NCBI RefSeq assembly: GCF_900169785.1
Contig: NZ_FWER01000020.1
Location: forward strand, 33,922-97,921
Direction: 5' to 3'
Origin: Rhizobium sullae
Lineage (GTDB): Bacteria > Pseudomonadota > Alphaproteobacteria > Rhizobiales > Rhizobiaceae
Length of the DNA stretch: 64,000 bases
The notes below the pieces were generated by a model. That model ran no database searches, had not been told where the DNA came from, and was given only the letters and a program-made list of their open reading frames with translations. How positions within the stretch are numbered: the first letter of the stretch is position 1; each line of letters opens with the position of its first letter. Positions 1 to 8,745 of this stretch are shown piece by piece. Both the position numbers and the translations under genes were made by a program.

Positions 1-1
1 G

Positions 2-1168
2 AATCTGGTGAGGGCAAGCGCCTCCAGCGGTCTCGAATTGAAGATTCTGCCATGGAGCGATGTCAGTAGCGAAGGGGCGCGTCAAACGGATGACCATCTC
101 ATCTCGGATGAGCTTCAGGACGTCCTGCCTGCCGATTTTGAAGCGGTAGTTCTTGAAAACACTTCGGATGGCGAGGGACACAGTACACTTGCGGTGCGCC
201 TTGACGCGCTGCGTGCTCTCGTCATCGGGTTCACCGGTGCCGATGTTTCCCCCTCATCCTTCAGCGCAGTCGTCGAGTTCATCGCCAAAGCCAACATCCT
301 GATGCTGCCGATGCTGCTCCTGGTGCTCTACATAAGTCGCATGATCACGTCGCCTCTCGTTCGCTTTGCCGACGCGGCAAAGAGACTGCGCCTCGACGGC
401 AACGAAGGAGAACAGTTCACCGCCGAAGGCGCCAAGGAACTTCGCACGCTTGCGATGGCGCTCAACAACATGCGTCGCCGTATTCGTAAAATGGTCGATG
501 ATCGCACACGGATGCTGACGGCTGTGAGCCACGATCTAAGGACGCCCCTGACACGACTGCGAATGCGCGTGGAGCGCTCGAAGGACCCCACGTCAAGGGA
601 AGCGATGCTGGCGGATATTGACAACCTTACCACTATGATTGAGGAAAGCCTTCAGTATTTAAGTAGCACTGCTACAGTCGAACCGCTTCGAAAAGTTGAT
701 ATTTCAAGCCTTCTGCGGACCATCGCGTCGGAATTTTGTGATCTCGGGCATAACGTAATTTACCGCGGACCTGAGCGGTTTGGATATTTGTGTCAACAAA
801 AGGCTCTCATACGCGCTATCACCAATATCGCGGAGAACGCGGTAAGGTTCGGCACGAAGGTAGCTGTCGAATTGCGTAATAGTCCGCAAGGTGGAGCGGT
901 CATCATTGTGAGCGACAACGGCCCCGGCCTTGAAGAAGGGCTCCACGGCAAAGTCCTGGAGCCCTTCTTCAAGGTTGACGAGGCCCGGTCACTAAATTCC
1001 AACAGCGGTTTTGGACTGGGGCTTTCGATTGCGGATGAAATCGTAAAAGGTCACGGTGGCTCGCTGTTACTTGAGGATTTATTGCCGCATGGTCTGCGAG
1101 TGACGATACAATTGCCGCCGGCTCAGGTTGTTCAACACCAAAGCAGCATGGCGTCGGCTGCCAAATGA
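2..1168 (+). CDS. Sensor histidine kinase, 5' end cut by the window
   Basis: Inner-membrane histidine kinase of a two-component system; its response regulator is presumably just upstream, outside the window. Counting from the GTG at 8, a membrane segment lies at about residues 91-111, a HAMP linker at 108-165, the phospho-acceptor box AVSHDLRTPLTRLRMRVE with His175, and an ATPase domain with N-box NIAENA, then DNGPGL and GFGLGLSIA. The frame is open to base 2 and only one of the two membrane helices usual in EnvZ-like kinases is present, so the first helix and part of the periplasmic domain are missing because of the window edge. The catalytic core looks intact. The signal sensed cannot be inferred. 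Confidence 0.9.
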   Translation, partial: NLVRASASSGLELKILPWSDVSSEGARQTDDHLISDELQDVLPADFEAVVLENTSDGEGHSTLAVRLDALRALVIGFTGADVSPSSFSAVVEFIAKANILMLPMLLLVLYISRMITSPLVRFADAAKRLRLDGNEGEQFTAEGAKELRTLAMALNNMRRRIRKMVDDRTRMLTAVSHDLRTPLTRLRMRVERSKDPTSREAMLADIDNLTTMIEESLQYLSSTATVEPLRKVDISSLLRTIASEFCDLGHNVIYRGPERFGYLCQQKALIRAITNIAENAVRFGTKVAVELRNSPQGGAVIIVSDNGPGLEEGLHGKVLEPFFKVDEARSLNSNSGFGLGLSIADEIVKGHGGSLLLEDLLPHGLRVTIQLPPAQVVQHQSSMASAAK

Positions 1169-1171
1169 GAA

Positions 1172-1380
1172 GCACTCGATCGAAAGGCTTTCGCCAAGGA
1201 GAGGTAGTCGACCCTATGAGCGGTTCGATCGCAAAATTCCTCCCACATCCATTGGGCCAGATCACATAGACGCCAGTGTACCGACACCATCGAGATAGGG
1301 CGTTAGGCCGGGCTTAAAGGCTTGCGCTAAGGCCGTGCGCTGAGCGGCGTTCAACAGCGACGGCTTGCCTGGCATCTTTT
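1172..1380 (-). pseudogene. IS630-family transposase N-terminal fragment, frameshifted
   Basis: On the minus strand the stretch KPSLLNAAQRTALAQA followed by TPYLDGV resembles the N-terminal helix-turn-helix of IS630-family transposases. After a one-base shift at about 1270 the match continues as HWRLCDLAQWMWEEF, the usual next block of that family. The DDE catalytic domain is absent, so this is a dead scar between the kinase and the next gene. The family call rests on remembered motif similarity; the frameshift is read directly. Confidence 0.6.
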
Positions 1381-1871
1381 GCTTGTCGGGCCAGAAGACG
1401 CAGCCTGTCCCCATCAAAGTTTTCCGGTAAGAAACCGCTGAACCCCATCGCAAACCTCCTGTTTGCGTCATCGATTCATATTGGTCGCCTTTTGGGAATC
1501 TGGAGCGTCAACATCAAAGAGGTTTCGTATTGGTCATTCCCTTTGGTCACCGCAGCATAACTTAACATGTCTTAAAACACAGAAACACGTCTTCCGCCTA
1601 TCTGGGTAAGCGAAACTTCAGCCCTCAGGAGCGAGCCATATGTGTGTTCTACATCCAAGCCAAGCGGTTGACAGGCTTCTGGTAACAATTGACCTCAGTA
1701 GCGCCTTCCTCGCCTCGCTTATGGGGAGGTCTCTTCCTGTCCTGCCGCCCTATGTTCTTCTCCCAGCGATCGAAATGAGAGCATCAGGCGTCGCTGACCT
1801 TGTTTTGCAATGTGGCTCTTGGTCCATACCTCGTCGGTACCTGGATCGGGATCCAGTGGTGGTTTAGCGAG
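1381..1871. other. Region without a convincing gene
   Basis: A 75-codon frame at 1640-1867 on the plus strand starts with ATG behind a possible ribosome site (caggag), but its product is not recognised. It overlaps a TTG-initiated in-frame extension (from 1800) of the next gene. It may be a decayed N-terminal part of that gene or chance. The stretch 1472-1640 holds two copies of tattggtc about 50 bases apart and no clear promoter. Confidence 0.3.
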
Positions 1872-2570
1872 ATGGACGACCGCTACGACTCGGCACCAGA
1901 AGCTGCGAGCACGGCTAGAGGGCGGCTAACTTTTGAGGCAGACAGACCGGTGAACAATGTTTCGCTTTCCACTGTCCAACTCACCCGCATCAACATCCTT
2001 CGAAGTCTCGCATTCTTGTATTTTTGGGGTGTTTGTATCAGTCAGTCGTCTTGGCCGAGCGATGGCTTGGCTCACACGATTTTGGCTTCGACAGGTCTCG
2101 TCGCAACATTTGTAGCAATCTTTGGACGTATGTGGTCGACACTGTACGTGGGCGGAAGGAAAAGTGCCACCTTGGTCATGGACGGACCATATTCTGTAAC
2201 GCGCAATCCACTCTACTTCTTCAGTCTGGTGGGGATCGCTGGTATCGGGGCGCAAACGGGCAGTATCTTGGCGATGCTAATTTTCGTCGCGACAGCCTTC
2301 GTCGTCTTTGCGGCAACCGTCGCCCAGGAAGAGAAATTCCTGCGGGAACGTTTTGGGACAGTCTTTCAAGATTATTTGGCTTCAACACCAAGGCTGCTTC
2401 CCAAGCCATCCCTCTGGCGCGACACGAACGAATTGGAAATAAAACCCCGAATCTTTCTCAGGACGCTACGAGATGGTTGTATTTTCCTTATTCCGTGGCC
2501 GGTCTTTGAGCTCATCGAAGCCGGACAAAGCAATGGAGTCCTGCCAGTTCTTGTTCATCTGCCTTTCTGA
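1872..2570 (+). CDS. Isoprenylcysteine carboxylmethyltransferase (ICMT)-family membrane protein
   Basis: Integral membrane protein of the ICMT/phospholipid methyltransferase superfamily, which uses S-adenosylmethionine to methylate small or lipid substrates. Seen: several hydrophobic segments, the family block DGPYSVTRNPLYF, then a hydrophobic stretch and the C-terminal block EEKFLRERFGTVFQDYLAS, both typical of the SAM-binding half. The ATG at 1872 gives 232 residues; the frame extends upstream to a TTG at 1800, and the ribosome site before 1872 is weak, so the start is uncertain. The last ~55 residues after the family core contain one more hydrophobic helix. It stands alone between two non-coding stretches. 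The true substrate is unknown. Confidence 0.7.
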   Translation: MDDRYDSAPEAASTARGRLTFEADRPVNNVSLSTVQLTRINILRSLAFLYFWGVCISQSSWPSDGLAHTILASTGLVATFVAIFGRMWSTLYVGGRKSATLVMDGPYSVTRNPLYFFSLVGIAGIGAQTGSILAMLIFVATAFVVFAATVAQEEKFLRERFGTVFQDYLASTPRLLPKPSLWRDTNELEIKPRIFLRTLRDGCIFLIPWPVFELIEAGQSNGVLPVLVHLPF

Positions 2571-3336
2571 AAAAGGCGCTGGCGAACCCGAAGGTATGGC
2601 AACTGAGTTTAATCGAAAGGGATCGATCTAAGGACCGGTATTCCAGCTGACTTAGGGTTCGATAGCGACCCGGTGTCGCGAACCTACTAGGGGCATTCAC
2701 GATCTTCGCAAGGCAAACTCCTTGCCGTCGTCTATCTCGGACGAATTGGCCCCAATTGGTCCGAGGTAAACTGGCCGGACTCAGCCCAAGTCCGGTCAGT
2801 TCAACCATTAATCTTCAAGACGACTTTTATGTAGACCGCGCGAGATCGGGAGGCTTGGCCATCCGCCCATGCAACGCCACCGTCAAACGACAGGAGATCG
2901 AGGCGGCGATGGTTGAAACCGCCATCCGACCATCGATGCGGTTCATGGGCAGAAAACGTGCAGGGGCGTGTGAGGCCTGCCTGCGATCTTCCGGGTAAAT
3001 GTGCTCCCGGCACATTTAGCGGAGTACAGGCTTATTGCGCCACAGGCATAGCGAACTGACCGTGGCAACACATGAGGCGGCTGCTCTTCGGCAATGGGAT
3101 GTCGGTCGCGGACGAGCAACAACTCTTAGTAATAAAAATCCATAGCAACGACGAACCTGAATTCAGCAGATACGATCCAGAAAGTAGATTACAATGAATT
3201 TCAAAAGCTACATTATGCTGCCAAATTTCACCATAAGACTATGGAGCGCGCAAACAGAACTCGCGGATGTCTGCTGTGTGGCAGGTAGAGACTTCGATGT
3301 CTCCTGCGAACAGTCGCCCGGCGCAAGGCGATAGAC
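2571..3336. other. Long intergenic region, no gene recognised
   Basis: No frame here has a good start, ribosome site and recognisable product. An 80-codon frame at 2756-2998 (+) lacks family features. The stretch before 3337 should carry the promoter of the lipoprotein operon, but I see no strong sigma70 match. It may contain further mobile-element debris, as in the neighbouring IS630 scar, but nothing that I can name. Confidence 0.4.
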
Positions 3337-4506
3337 GTGCATCGTCTAATTGCCATCCTCATGCTGGCTTTCCTTGCTGGCTGCATGGCGCCGGACCGTA
3401 TTTCCTATGGGCCGAAGGCTGCCGCGACCGCCAATATCGAGGGGTTTGGCGATATCCGTATCTATGCGGATACGAGCCGGAATCTGCCCGAGGCGCATGC
3501 GTGGCTACCCATCCCGAGGCACAAGGAAATCAACTACCTCGTTTTGTCGGGCGGCGGCGCCGGAGGCGCGTTTAGCGTCGGGGCGCTGAAGGCCTGGTCG
3601 GATAGGGGACAGCGGCCCGAATTTGACATCGTCAGCGGCGTCAGCACGGGTGCGCTGATTGCGCCTTACGCCTTTCTTGGCTCGGCCTATGACAACATCC
3701 TCGTCGACCTGTACACAAGCGGCGTTGCCAAAGAGTTGTTCGATGCAGATTTCCTGCCTCAGGGTTTGTTGGGCGCAAGCCTCCTAAAGCAGAAGCCGCT
3801 TCGAACGATGGTCGAACGGTACCTGACGCTGGACGTATTGGCGAAAATCGCCGCAGAGCATCGCAAGGGACGGCGCCTGCTTGTTTTGACCTCGAACCTC
3901 GACTCCCAAAGAGCGGTGATCTGGAACATGGGCGCCATCGCCGACAGCGGCCGGCCCGACGCGCTACAACTTTTCCAAGACATTATCATCGCCTCGGCAA
4001 GCATCCCCGGCCTTTATCCAGCGGTGCTCATCAAAGCAAAATCAGGCGATCAGTCGTTCGAGGAAATGCACTCCGACGGGGGGTCGGCCTCCCAAATCCT
4101 GACGATTCCGGAGGGATGGATGGCCAATTCGGACAGGGTCGAATGGCCCAAGGGCGTGAAGCTAAACATGTACATTATCATCAATAACGCGCTGATGTCT
4201 GAATTTTCAACCACCACGAACAACACGTTTACGGTCATGGCCAGGGCGAATTCCTCCCTCATCAAGGCACAGACACGAAGCGCACTGGTGGCCACTTACG
4301 TCTATGCCCAAAAGAACGGCATTCGGTTCCGTGTGGCCTCGATCGATACGCAGGTCGCCTACAGCATGGCCGATCCATTCAACACCAATTACATGCGTGC
4401 GGTCTACAACCTCGGATACGCAAAAATGGCAAGCGACAGCCTGTGGAAAGACAGGCCTTCGTTCACCGACACGCTCACAGCCACACAGACAGCACAGTGG
4501 CGATAG
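3337..4506 (+). CDS. Patatin-like phospholipase, lipoprotein
   Basis: Predicted serine acyl hydrolase of the patatin family, anchored as a lipoprotein. The GTG start at 3337 (aaggcg seven bases upstream) gives a lipid signal peptide with lipobox LAGC at residues 13-16. The oxyanion-hole glycines GGGAGG lie near residue 73, the nucleophile elbow GVSTG near 101, and the catalytic aspartate in HSDGG near 246, so the Ser-Asp dyad is complete. The length, 389 residues, is usual for bacterial single-domain patatins. It is followed after 36 bases by a second lipoprotein on the same strand, and the two probably form one transcript. Known family members hydrolyse phospholipids or lipid esters; the substrate here is not known. 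Confidence 0.88.
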   Translation: MHRLIAILMLAFLAGCMAPDRISYGPKAAATANIEGFGDIRIYADTSRNLPEAHAWLPIPRHKEINYLVLSGGGAGGAFSVGALKAWSDRGQRPEFDIVSGVSTGALIAPYAFLGSAYDNILVDLYTSGVAKELFDADFLPQGLLGASLLKQKPLRTMVERYLTLDVLAKIAAEHRKGRRLLVLTSNLDSQRAVIWNMGAIADSGRPDALQLFQDIIIASASIPGLYPAVLIKAKSGDQSFEEMHSDGGSASQILTIPEGWMANSDRVEWPKGVKLNMYIIINNALMSEFSTTTNNTFTVMARANSSLIKAQTRSALVATYVYAQKNGIRFRVASIDTQVAYSMADPFNTNYMRAVYNLGYAKMASDSLWKDRPSFTDTLTATQTAQWR

Positions 4507-4542
4507 CCGCACCGACTTTCCCTCATCCAACAGGAGAACGAA

Positions 4543-5403
4543 ATGTTACACCCCCGACTTGGCTTGGCAGGCATCCAGCCGTGTCATCGACTGATTGCGC
4601 CCGCTCTCCTTGCTTTGTCGCTTGGTGGGTGCGCCGCTGTGCCACTCGAACGGGCAAATTCGCTGACATCCTACGACAGTTTGACATCGAACAACGGGCG
4701 ATTGACCAAGGCAAATTATCGGGTCGCTTCAACCGATCTTGTATCAACCAAAACGATTTACATTGAGCCAACGAAGGTTTCAGGCGGTGCTGCACTATCC
4801 ATCAAGAAATCTTCGGATCAAGCCTTAGTCGCGAATGTAATCAGCCGCGCCCTCTGCGTTGGCGTCAGCGATCGTTTCGCGGTTGTGGAGCGGAAAGAGG
4901 ATGCGGATCTGGTCGTTAACGCAACCATCACCCGCATCGTGCCGACCAACGCCACGGTGGCCGCCCTCTCGACTGCAACGTCGCTCGGAGCCAACTTCGT
5001 CGCTCCGGTGCCCGTCCCGAGGCTGCCCATGGGGCTTGGAGGTCTTTCCGTGGAGGCCGAGGCAACCACAAGGGAAGGCAAGCAAGTGGGTGCGATGGTA
5101 TGGGCAAGGGGAGCGAACTTCGTGACCACCAGTGCGCGCGTTTCACAGATTGGGGACGCCTATTCGCTTGCGGCGAGCTTCGGCAGTGATTTTTCCAAGA
5201 TGCTCGTCACCGGCAAGACGCCCTTCAAGGGCCTCCCAAAAATTCCGTCTGGACAGAGAATCAAGTCCGGTCTTGGTGGAAAGCCGAAATACCCTGCTTG
5301 CGAGAAATTTGGCCGGTCGCCCGGTCTGGTGGACTTCGCGGCCTCTCAGGTCGGGATGCCACCGTCCTGGACCGACAAACAGCGTCCGGCCCAGGGCCAA
5401 TAG
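4543..5403 (+). CDS. DUF3313-like lipoprotein
   Basis: Lipoprotein of 286 residues with signal peptide and lipobox LGGC (Cys30). The body reads like the DUF3313 family: an extracytoplasmic domain starting near IYIEPTKV and a block ADLVVNATITRIVPTNA. The ribosome site caggag lies directly before the ATG at 4543. It sits 36 bases behind the patatin-like lipase and is probably co-transcribed, which suggests a joint role in the envelope, for example as a chaperone or partner of the lipase; that link is inference. No catalytic motif was seen. Confidence 0.7.
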   Translation: MLHPRLGLAGIQPCHRLIAPALLALSLGGCAAVPLERANSLTSYDSLTSNNGRLTKANYRVASTDLVSTKTIYIEPTKVSGGAALSIKKSSDQALVANVISRALCVGVSDRFAVVERKEDADLVVNATITRIVPTNATVAALSTATSLGANFVAPVPVPRLPMGLGGLSVEAEATTREGKQVGAMVWARGANFVTTSARVSQIGDAYSLAASFGSDFSKMLVTGKTPFKGLPKIPSGQRIKSGLGGKPKYPACEKFGRSPGLVDFAASQVGMPPSWTDKQRPAQGQ

Positions 5404-5542
5404 AAAGGAACCGACGAGCAAATGTTTCAAGTCGCCGAGGACCGCGTCGCACTGGCGCTCGACTCGGTCGGATCATCAAGGTTGGAGTCAATGTACGAGA
5501 ACGCTTCCGCACACATGATCGAGAATGCTTATCCTGAAACGG

Positions 5543-6313
5543 CTAACGGCGTTTCAAGTCGTCTGCCTGCACGACCTCGGGCGCAAACCGCCCTCGTTCG
5601 TCCGCTTCCATCAACTCGTTGCTGACGTTGCGGATATGGCGGGCCATGGCCTTGTAGGCGGCGTCAGGATTGCGAAGGCGCAGCGCTGTCAGGATTGCAT
5701 GGTGATCGCCGATCCAGAGCGGGCGCACGCTTGGCGCATGGATATGCTCATGCAGTTTTTTCCACATCAGCGACTCGTCGCGCTGAACCCAAAGCGCCTC
5801 GACGATTGAAACGATGATGGCATTTCCGGTCATTCGGGCGATCGTCATATGGAAATCGCGGTCGCCCTTTTCGTTATTCAAGGTGACATCGGTTTCATGC
5901 TCCATCTGACCGATACAGTCTTCGAGCACGGCAATGTCGTAGTTCGTGGCGCGTTCGGCCGCCATGGCGGCGGCACTCGCCTCAACTGCAAGCCGGGCTT
6001 CCAGAAGCTCGAACGGGCCGGGGCCGGCATCCGCGCTGATCTTGTCGAAATTGACCTGGTTGCCGCGGACCGGCAGGACGACGATGCCGGCCCTGCCCTT
6101 GACCTCGACGAGACCGCGCATCTCCAGAGCAATGACCGCCTCGCGCACGACCGGGCGGCTCACTTCGAGTTGTTCAGCAAGCTCACGCTCTGAAGGCATG
6201 CGCCAGTCCGGGTTCTTGGCGTTTGCCTCGATCATGCGCGCAATACGGCGTGCAACGATCTGATAAAGCCGCTGTTGCCCCTGAAGCCGAAGCGCTGGTA
6301 CGGCTGCCCCCAT
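5543..6313 (-). CDS. GntR-family (FadR/FCD type) transcriptional regulator
   Basis: DNA-binding regulator of 256 residues. The start at 6313 is set by a perfect ribosome site (aaggaggt, 6 bases upstream). An N-terminal winged helix-turn-helix holds WRMPSERELAEQLEVSRPVV and REAVIALEMRGLVE, followed by an all-helical FCD ligand domain with the conserved metal/effector histidines (DFHMTIARMTGN, DHHAILTAL, ARHIRNVSNEL). It is the last gene of a three-gene leftward unit with two oxidoreductases. FadR-like TGGTnnnACCA palindromes at 8545 and 8671 in the divergent promoter are its likely operators. It probably represses the adjacent sugar transporter and dehydrogenase genes until a pathway intermediate binds; the ligand is unknown. 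Confidence 0.9.
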   Translation of the reverse strand: MGAAVPALRLQGQQRLYQIVARRIARMIEANAKNPDWRMPSERELAEQLEVSRPVVREAVIALEMRGLVEVKGRAGIVVLPVRGNQVNFDKISADAGPGPFELLEARLAVEASAAAMAAERATNYDIAVLEDCIGQMEHETDVTLNNEKGDRDFHMTIARMTGNAIIVSIVEALWVQRDESLMWKKLHEHIHAPSVRPLWIGDHHAILTALRLRNPDAAYKAMARHIRNVSNELMEADERGRFAPEVVQADDLKRR

Positions 6314-6366
6314 GATACCTCCTTGCGGCGCCACCCTTAAGACGGGTGGCGCATTTCTGTTGGCGC

Positions 6367-7464
6367 TCAGGCGCTGGCTGCCATACGCCGCTCTTCGTCC
6401 GGAAGCCACGAGTGGTAAAGCGGATGTTCGGCGGTGATCGGCAGCGGCGTCGGCGTGCCGGTGCGCTGCGAATGATAGGCTGCCGTCACCAGTTCCAGCG
6501 AATTACGCGCGTCCTGCAGCGTCACCGGTGGCTCCTTGTCCTCCATGATCGCCTGATGGAAGAGCTCGAATTGGCGGGTATAGCCGTCTTCCTTCACGTG
6601 ATAGCCTGCGAGCGCTTCGTCAACGCGTTTCTGATGTTCTTCGGTTCCCGCAACGAAGGTCCACGGATCGCGACCCATCGTATAAGGTTCGAGAATGCTT
6701 TCGGCGACGAGATCATGGAAGCAGAAGCGCAGGCGCGAGATTTCCTTGCGCGAGCCGAGCGTCATGGAAAGGGCCGCCAGCGAGCCGTTCTGCATCTTGA
6801 CCGCAAGCGCCATCGTATCTTCGACTTCGATCTTGTTTACCAGCGTCGCGCCAAAGGCAAAGACTTCGGCGCAGGCGCCGTGCACGTAGTTCAGCATGTC
6901 GTGCGCATGGATCGCGTGGCCAAGCAGGCCGCCGCCGAGTTCGCTCTTCCACTTTCCGCGCCACGGGACTTCGTAATAGGCAGGCCCGCGCCACCAATGG
7001 GTCTCGATCGTCGTCATGAAGGGACGCCCGGTCAGTCCAAGTTCGATCAGCATCTTCAGCTTCTGAAGACCAGAGCCGTAGCGATACTGGAAGATCGGCA
7101 TAAGTTTCTTGCCGCCGGAACGCGCAACGATGCGGCTCATCTCGTCGACGTCGGCGATTGAGCCGAAGAGCGGCTTTTCGCAGATCACGTGTTTTCCGGA
7201 TTCGATACCCTTCTTGCAGAGCTCAAAGTGGGAGTCCGGCGGCGTCGAAATATCGATGATGTCGAGATCGTTCCGCGCAAAGAGTTCGTCAACGTTCTGC
7301 GTATATTCCGCAATGCCGTGCGTCGTGCAAAGTTCGCGGCCGCGATCCTGGTCCAGCGAGCAAAGCACCGGCACGTCGAAGAGATCCTTGTTCCAGTCGT
7401 AGCCGATGAGATGGCGGGAAGCGATGCCGGCGCCGATCAGGCCGACGCGCAATTTCTTCGTCAT
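6367..7464 (-). CDS. Gfo/Idh/MocA-family oxidoreductase
   Basis: Cytosolic NAD(P)-dependent sugar or cyclitol dehydrogenase, 365 residues. The N-terminal Rossmann fold has GLIGAGIASRH, the family signature CEKPL near residue 95, and a C-terminal substrate domain with GGGLLGHAIHAHDML, where the aspartate/histidine pair matches the catalytic region of the family. It lies between the GntR regulator (53 bases downstream) and a second family member (11 bases upstream), all leftward, so it is in one operon. The divergent ABC sugar importer probably supplies its substrate. Substrate specificity cannot be read from the sequence. Confidence 0.9.
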   Translation of the reverse strand: MTKKLRVGLIGAGIASRHLIGYDWNKDLFDVPVLCSLDQDRGRELCTTHGIAEYTQNVDELFARNDLDIIDISTPPDSHFELCKKGIESGKHVICEKPLFGSIADVDEMSRIVARSGGKKLMPIFQYRYGSGLQKLKMLIELGLTGRPFMTTIETHWWRGPAYYEVPWRGKWKSELGGGLLGHAIHAHDMLNYVHGACAEVFAFGATLVNKIEVEDTMALAVKMQNGSLAALSMTLGSRKEISRLRFCFHDLVAESILEPYTMGRDPWTFVAGTEEHQKRVDEALAGYHVKEDGYTRQFELFHQAIMEDKEPPVTLQDARNSLELVTAAYHSQRTGTPTPLPITAEHPLYHSWLPDEERRMAASA

Positions 7465-7475
7465 GATATCTCCTC

Positions 7476-8486
7476 CTATCGTCCGCCGAGCCGGACGGCC
7501 TTGGTCTGCGCTTCGAGCGATAGGCGGCAGACCTCGTAGACATGCGCCTGCGTCATCGCCGTTTCCGTGCGGTCGCGCACGTCCGCAGTGAATGCTTCAA
7601 AATAGTCGAGCTTCTCGCTGCTGCAGTCGATGTAGCTGTTTTCCTTGCCGTTCACGAGGAACAGGTGGTCCTTGCCGGGGCGGCCGGAAATGTCGATGTA
7701 TTTGCGAAGCTCGATGTAACCCTCAGTGCCGAGAATGGTCAGGCGGCCGTCGCCCCATGTCGGCAGCGCCTCGGGCGTAAACCAGTCGACGCGGACATAA
7801 CCGGAGGCCTTTTCGGAGCGGAGCAGCACTTCGCCGAAATCCTGGAAGGCCGGTTTCTCCGGCATGCCGAAATTGCCGATTGAGCTTGCGATCACCTCAC
7901 CGCTTGTCGAGCCGGTATAGAAGAGAAACTGGTCGACCTGATGCGAGGCGATGTCGACGATAATGCCGCCGAAGGCTTCGGGATCGAAAAACCAGTCCGG
8001 CCGCGTCGGCAGCTGCAGCCGGTGCGGCCCCATGCCAAGCGTCTGGATGACCTTGCCGATCGCACCTTCCTTGACGAGTTTGGCCGCTTTGACCGCCGAG
8101 CGAACGCAATGACGTTCCGAAAAGCAGATCGAGAAGATCTTGCCCGTTTCGGCTACCGTCTTCTTGACCTCCTCCAACTGCTCGAACGTCGTGACGCCCG
8201 GCTTGTCCGTCATTGCGTCCTTGCCGGCTCTCATCGCGCGGATCGCAAGACCGGCGCGATCGCGCGGAATGGCGGAGATGCAAATGACGTCGATGGACGG
8301 ATCGGCGAAAATCACCTCGCGATCGATTTGCGGTGTCTCCGGATAAGTCTTCTTGAAATTTTCGAGCAGCGCCGGAACGGAGGTCTTCGGGCAATAGCCG
8401 GCAAATTCTCCTCCCGCCGCGAGCAATCCCTTAACATGATCGAACGTGTGCCCATGGTCGATCCCGACAACGGCAAATCTCAGCAT
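7476..8486 (-). CDS. Gfo/Idh/MocA-family oxidoreductase, second paralogue
   Basis: First gene of the leftward operon, 336 residues when started at the ATG at 8486, which has a strong ribosome site (aggaggaag). The N-terminus LRFAVVGIDHGHTFDH is an unusual version of the Rossmann glycine motif, GIDHGH instead of GxGxxG; variants of this kind occur in some members. TDKPGVTTFEQL replaces the usual EKP block, and FGGIIVDIASHQVDQFL carries the catalytic-region Asp/His. Two different dehydrogenases in one unit suggest consecutive or alternative oxidation of a rare sugar or sugar alcohol. It is transcribed away from the ABC importer at 8746. Confidence 0.85.
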   Translation of the reverse strand: MLRFAVVGIDHGHTFDHVKGLLAAGGEFAGYCPKTSVPALLENFKKTYPETPQIDREVIFADPSIDVICISAIPRDRAGLAIRAMRAGKDAMTDKPGVTTFEQLEEVKKTVAETGKIFSICFSERHCVRSAVKAAKLVKEGAIGKVIQTLGMGPHRLQLPTRPDWFFDPEAFGGIIVDIASHQVDQFLFYTGSTSGEVIASSIGNFGMPEKPAFQDFGEVLLRSEKASGYVRVDWFTPEALPTWGDGRLTILGTEGYIELRKYIDISGRPGKDHLFLVNGKENSYIDCSSEKLDYFEAFTADVRDRTETAMTQAHVYEVCRLSLEAQTKAVRLGGR

Positions 8487-8544
8487 TTTAATGTCTTCCT
8501 CCTGCAAAAAGCCGCGGGAGCAGCGGCCCTCATCTCCTTGTAAT

Positions 8545-8555
8545 TGGTCAAACCA
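8545..8555. promoter_or_regulatory. FadR-like operator (distal copy)
   Basis: TGGTCAAACCA is a perfect TGGTnnnACCA inverted repeat, the core consensus of FadR-type GntR regulators. It lies 59 bases upstream of the oxidoreductase start at 8486 in the divergent intergenic region. The likely binder is the GntR regulator at 5543-6313. Confidence 0.55.
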
Positions 8556-8661
8556 GATACTCAAAGCTCGAGCCTGTCAAGGACGTTTTTGTGACGAAAT
8601 CGCGACAAAATGCACCAGTTCTGCCGGATTCCAGCAGGCCGAAAATCTTTCAGTCTAGCGG

Positions 8662-8691
8662 TTGACAAACTGGTAAGACCAGACATGTTAT
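8662..8691 (+). promoter_or_regulatory. Sigma70 promoter with embedded FadR-like operator
   Basis: TTGACA at 8662-8667 and TGTTAT at 8686-8691 are 18 bases apart. Between them lies CTGGTAAGACCAG (8670-8682), a perfect palindrome with the TGGTnnnACCA core. An operator in the spacer implies repression of the importer by the adjacent GntR regulator. A second copy lies at 8545. Confidence 0.65.
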
Positions 8692-8745
8692 CGCAGATCG
8701 CCACCCGGGCGGGAGGCCCGGCTGCGATCGCTGGAGGAGCTGAAT

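Noticed and set aside
2756..2998. 80-codon plus frame
   Set aside because: No ribosome site, no family features; overlaps equally open minus-strand frames.
5534..5555. Hairpin TGAAACG/CGTTTCA near the GntR stop
   Set aside because: Only a 7-bp stem without T-run and overlapping the last codons; too weak to call a terminator.
5422..5625. Short plus-strand frame after the DUF3313-like gene
   Set aside because: It has a possible ribosome site but overlaps the 3' end of the GntR gene and has no recognisable product.
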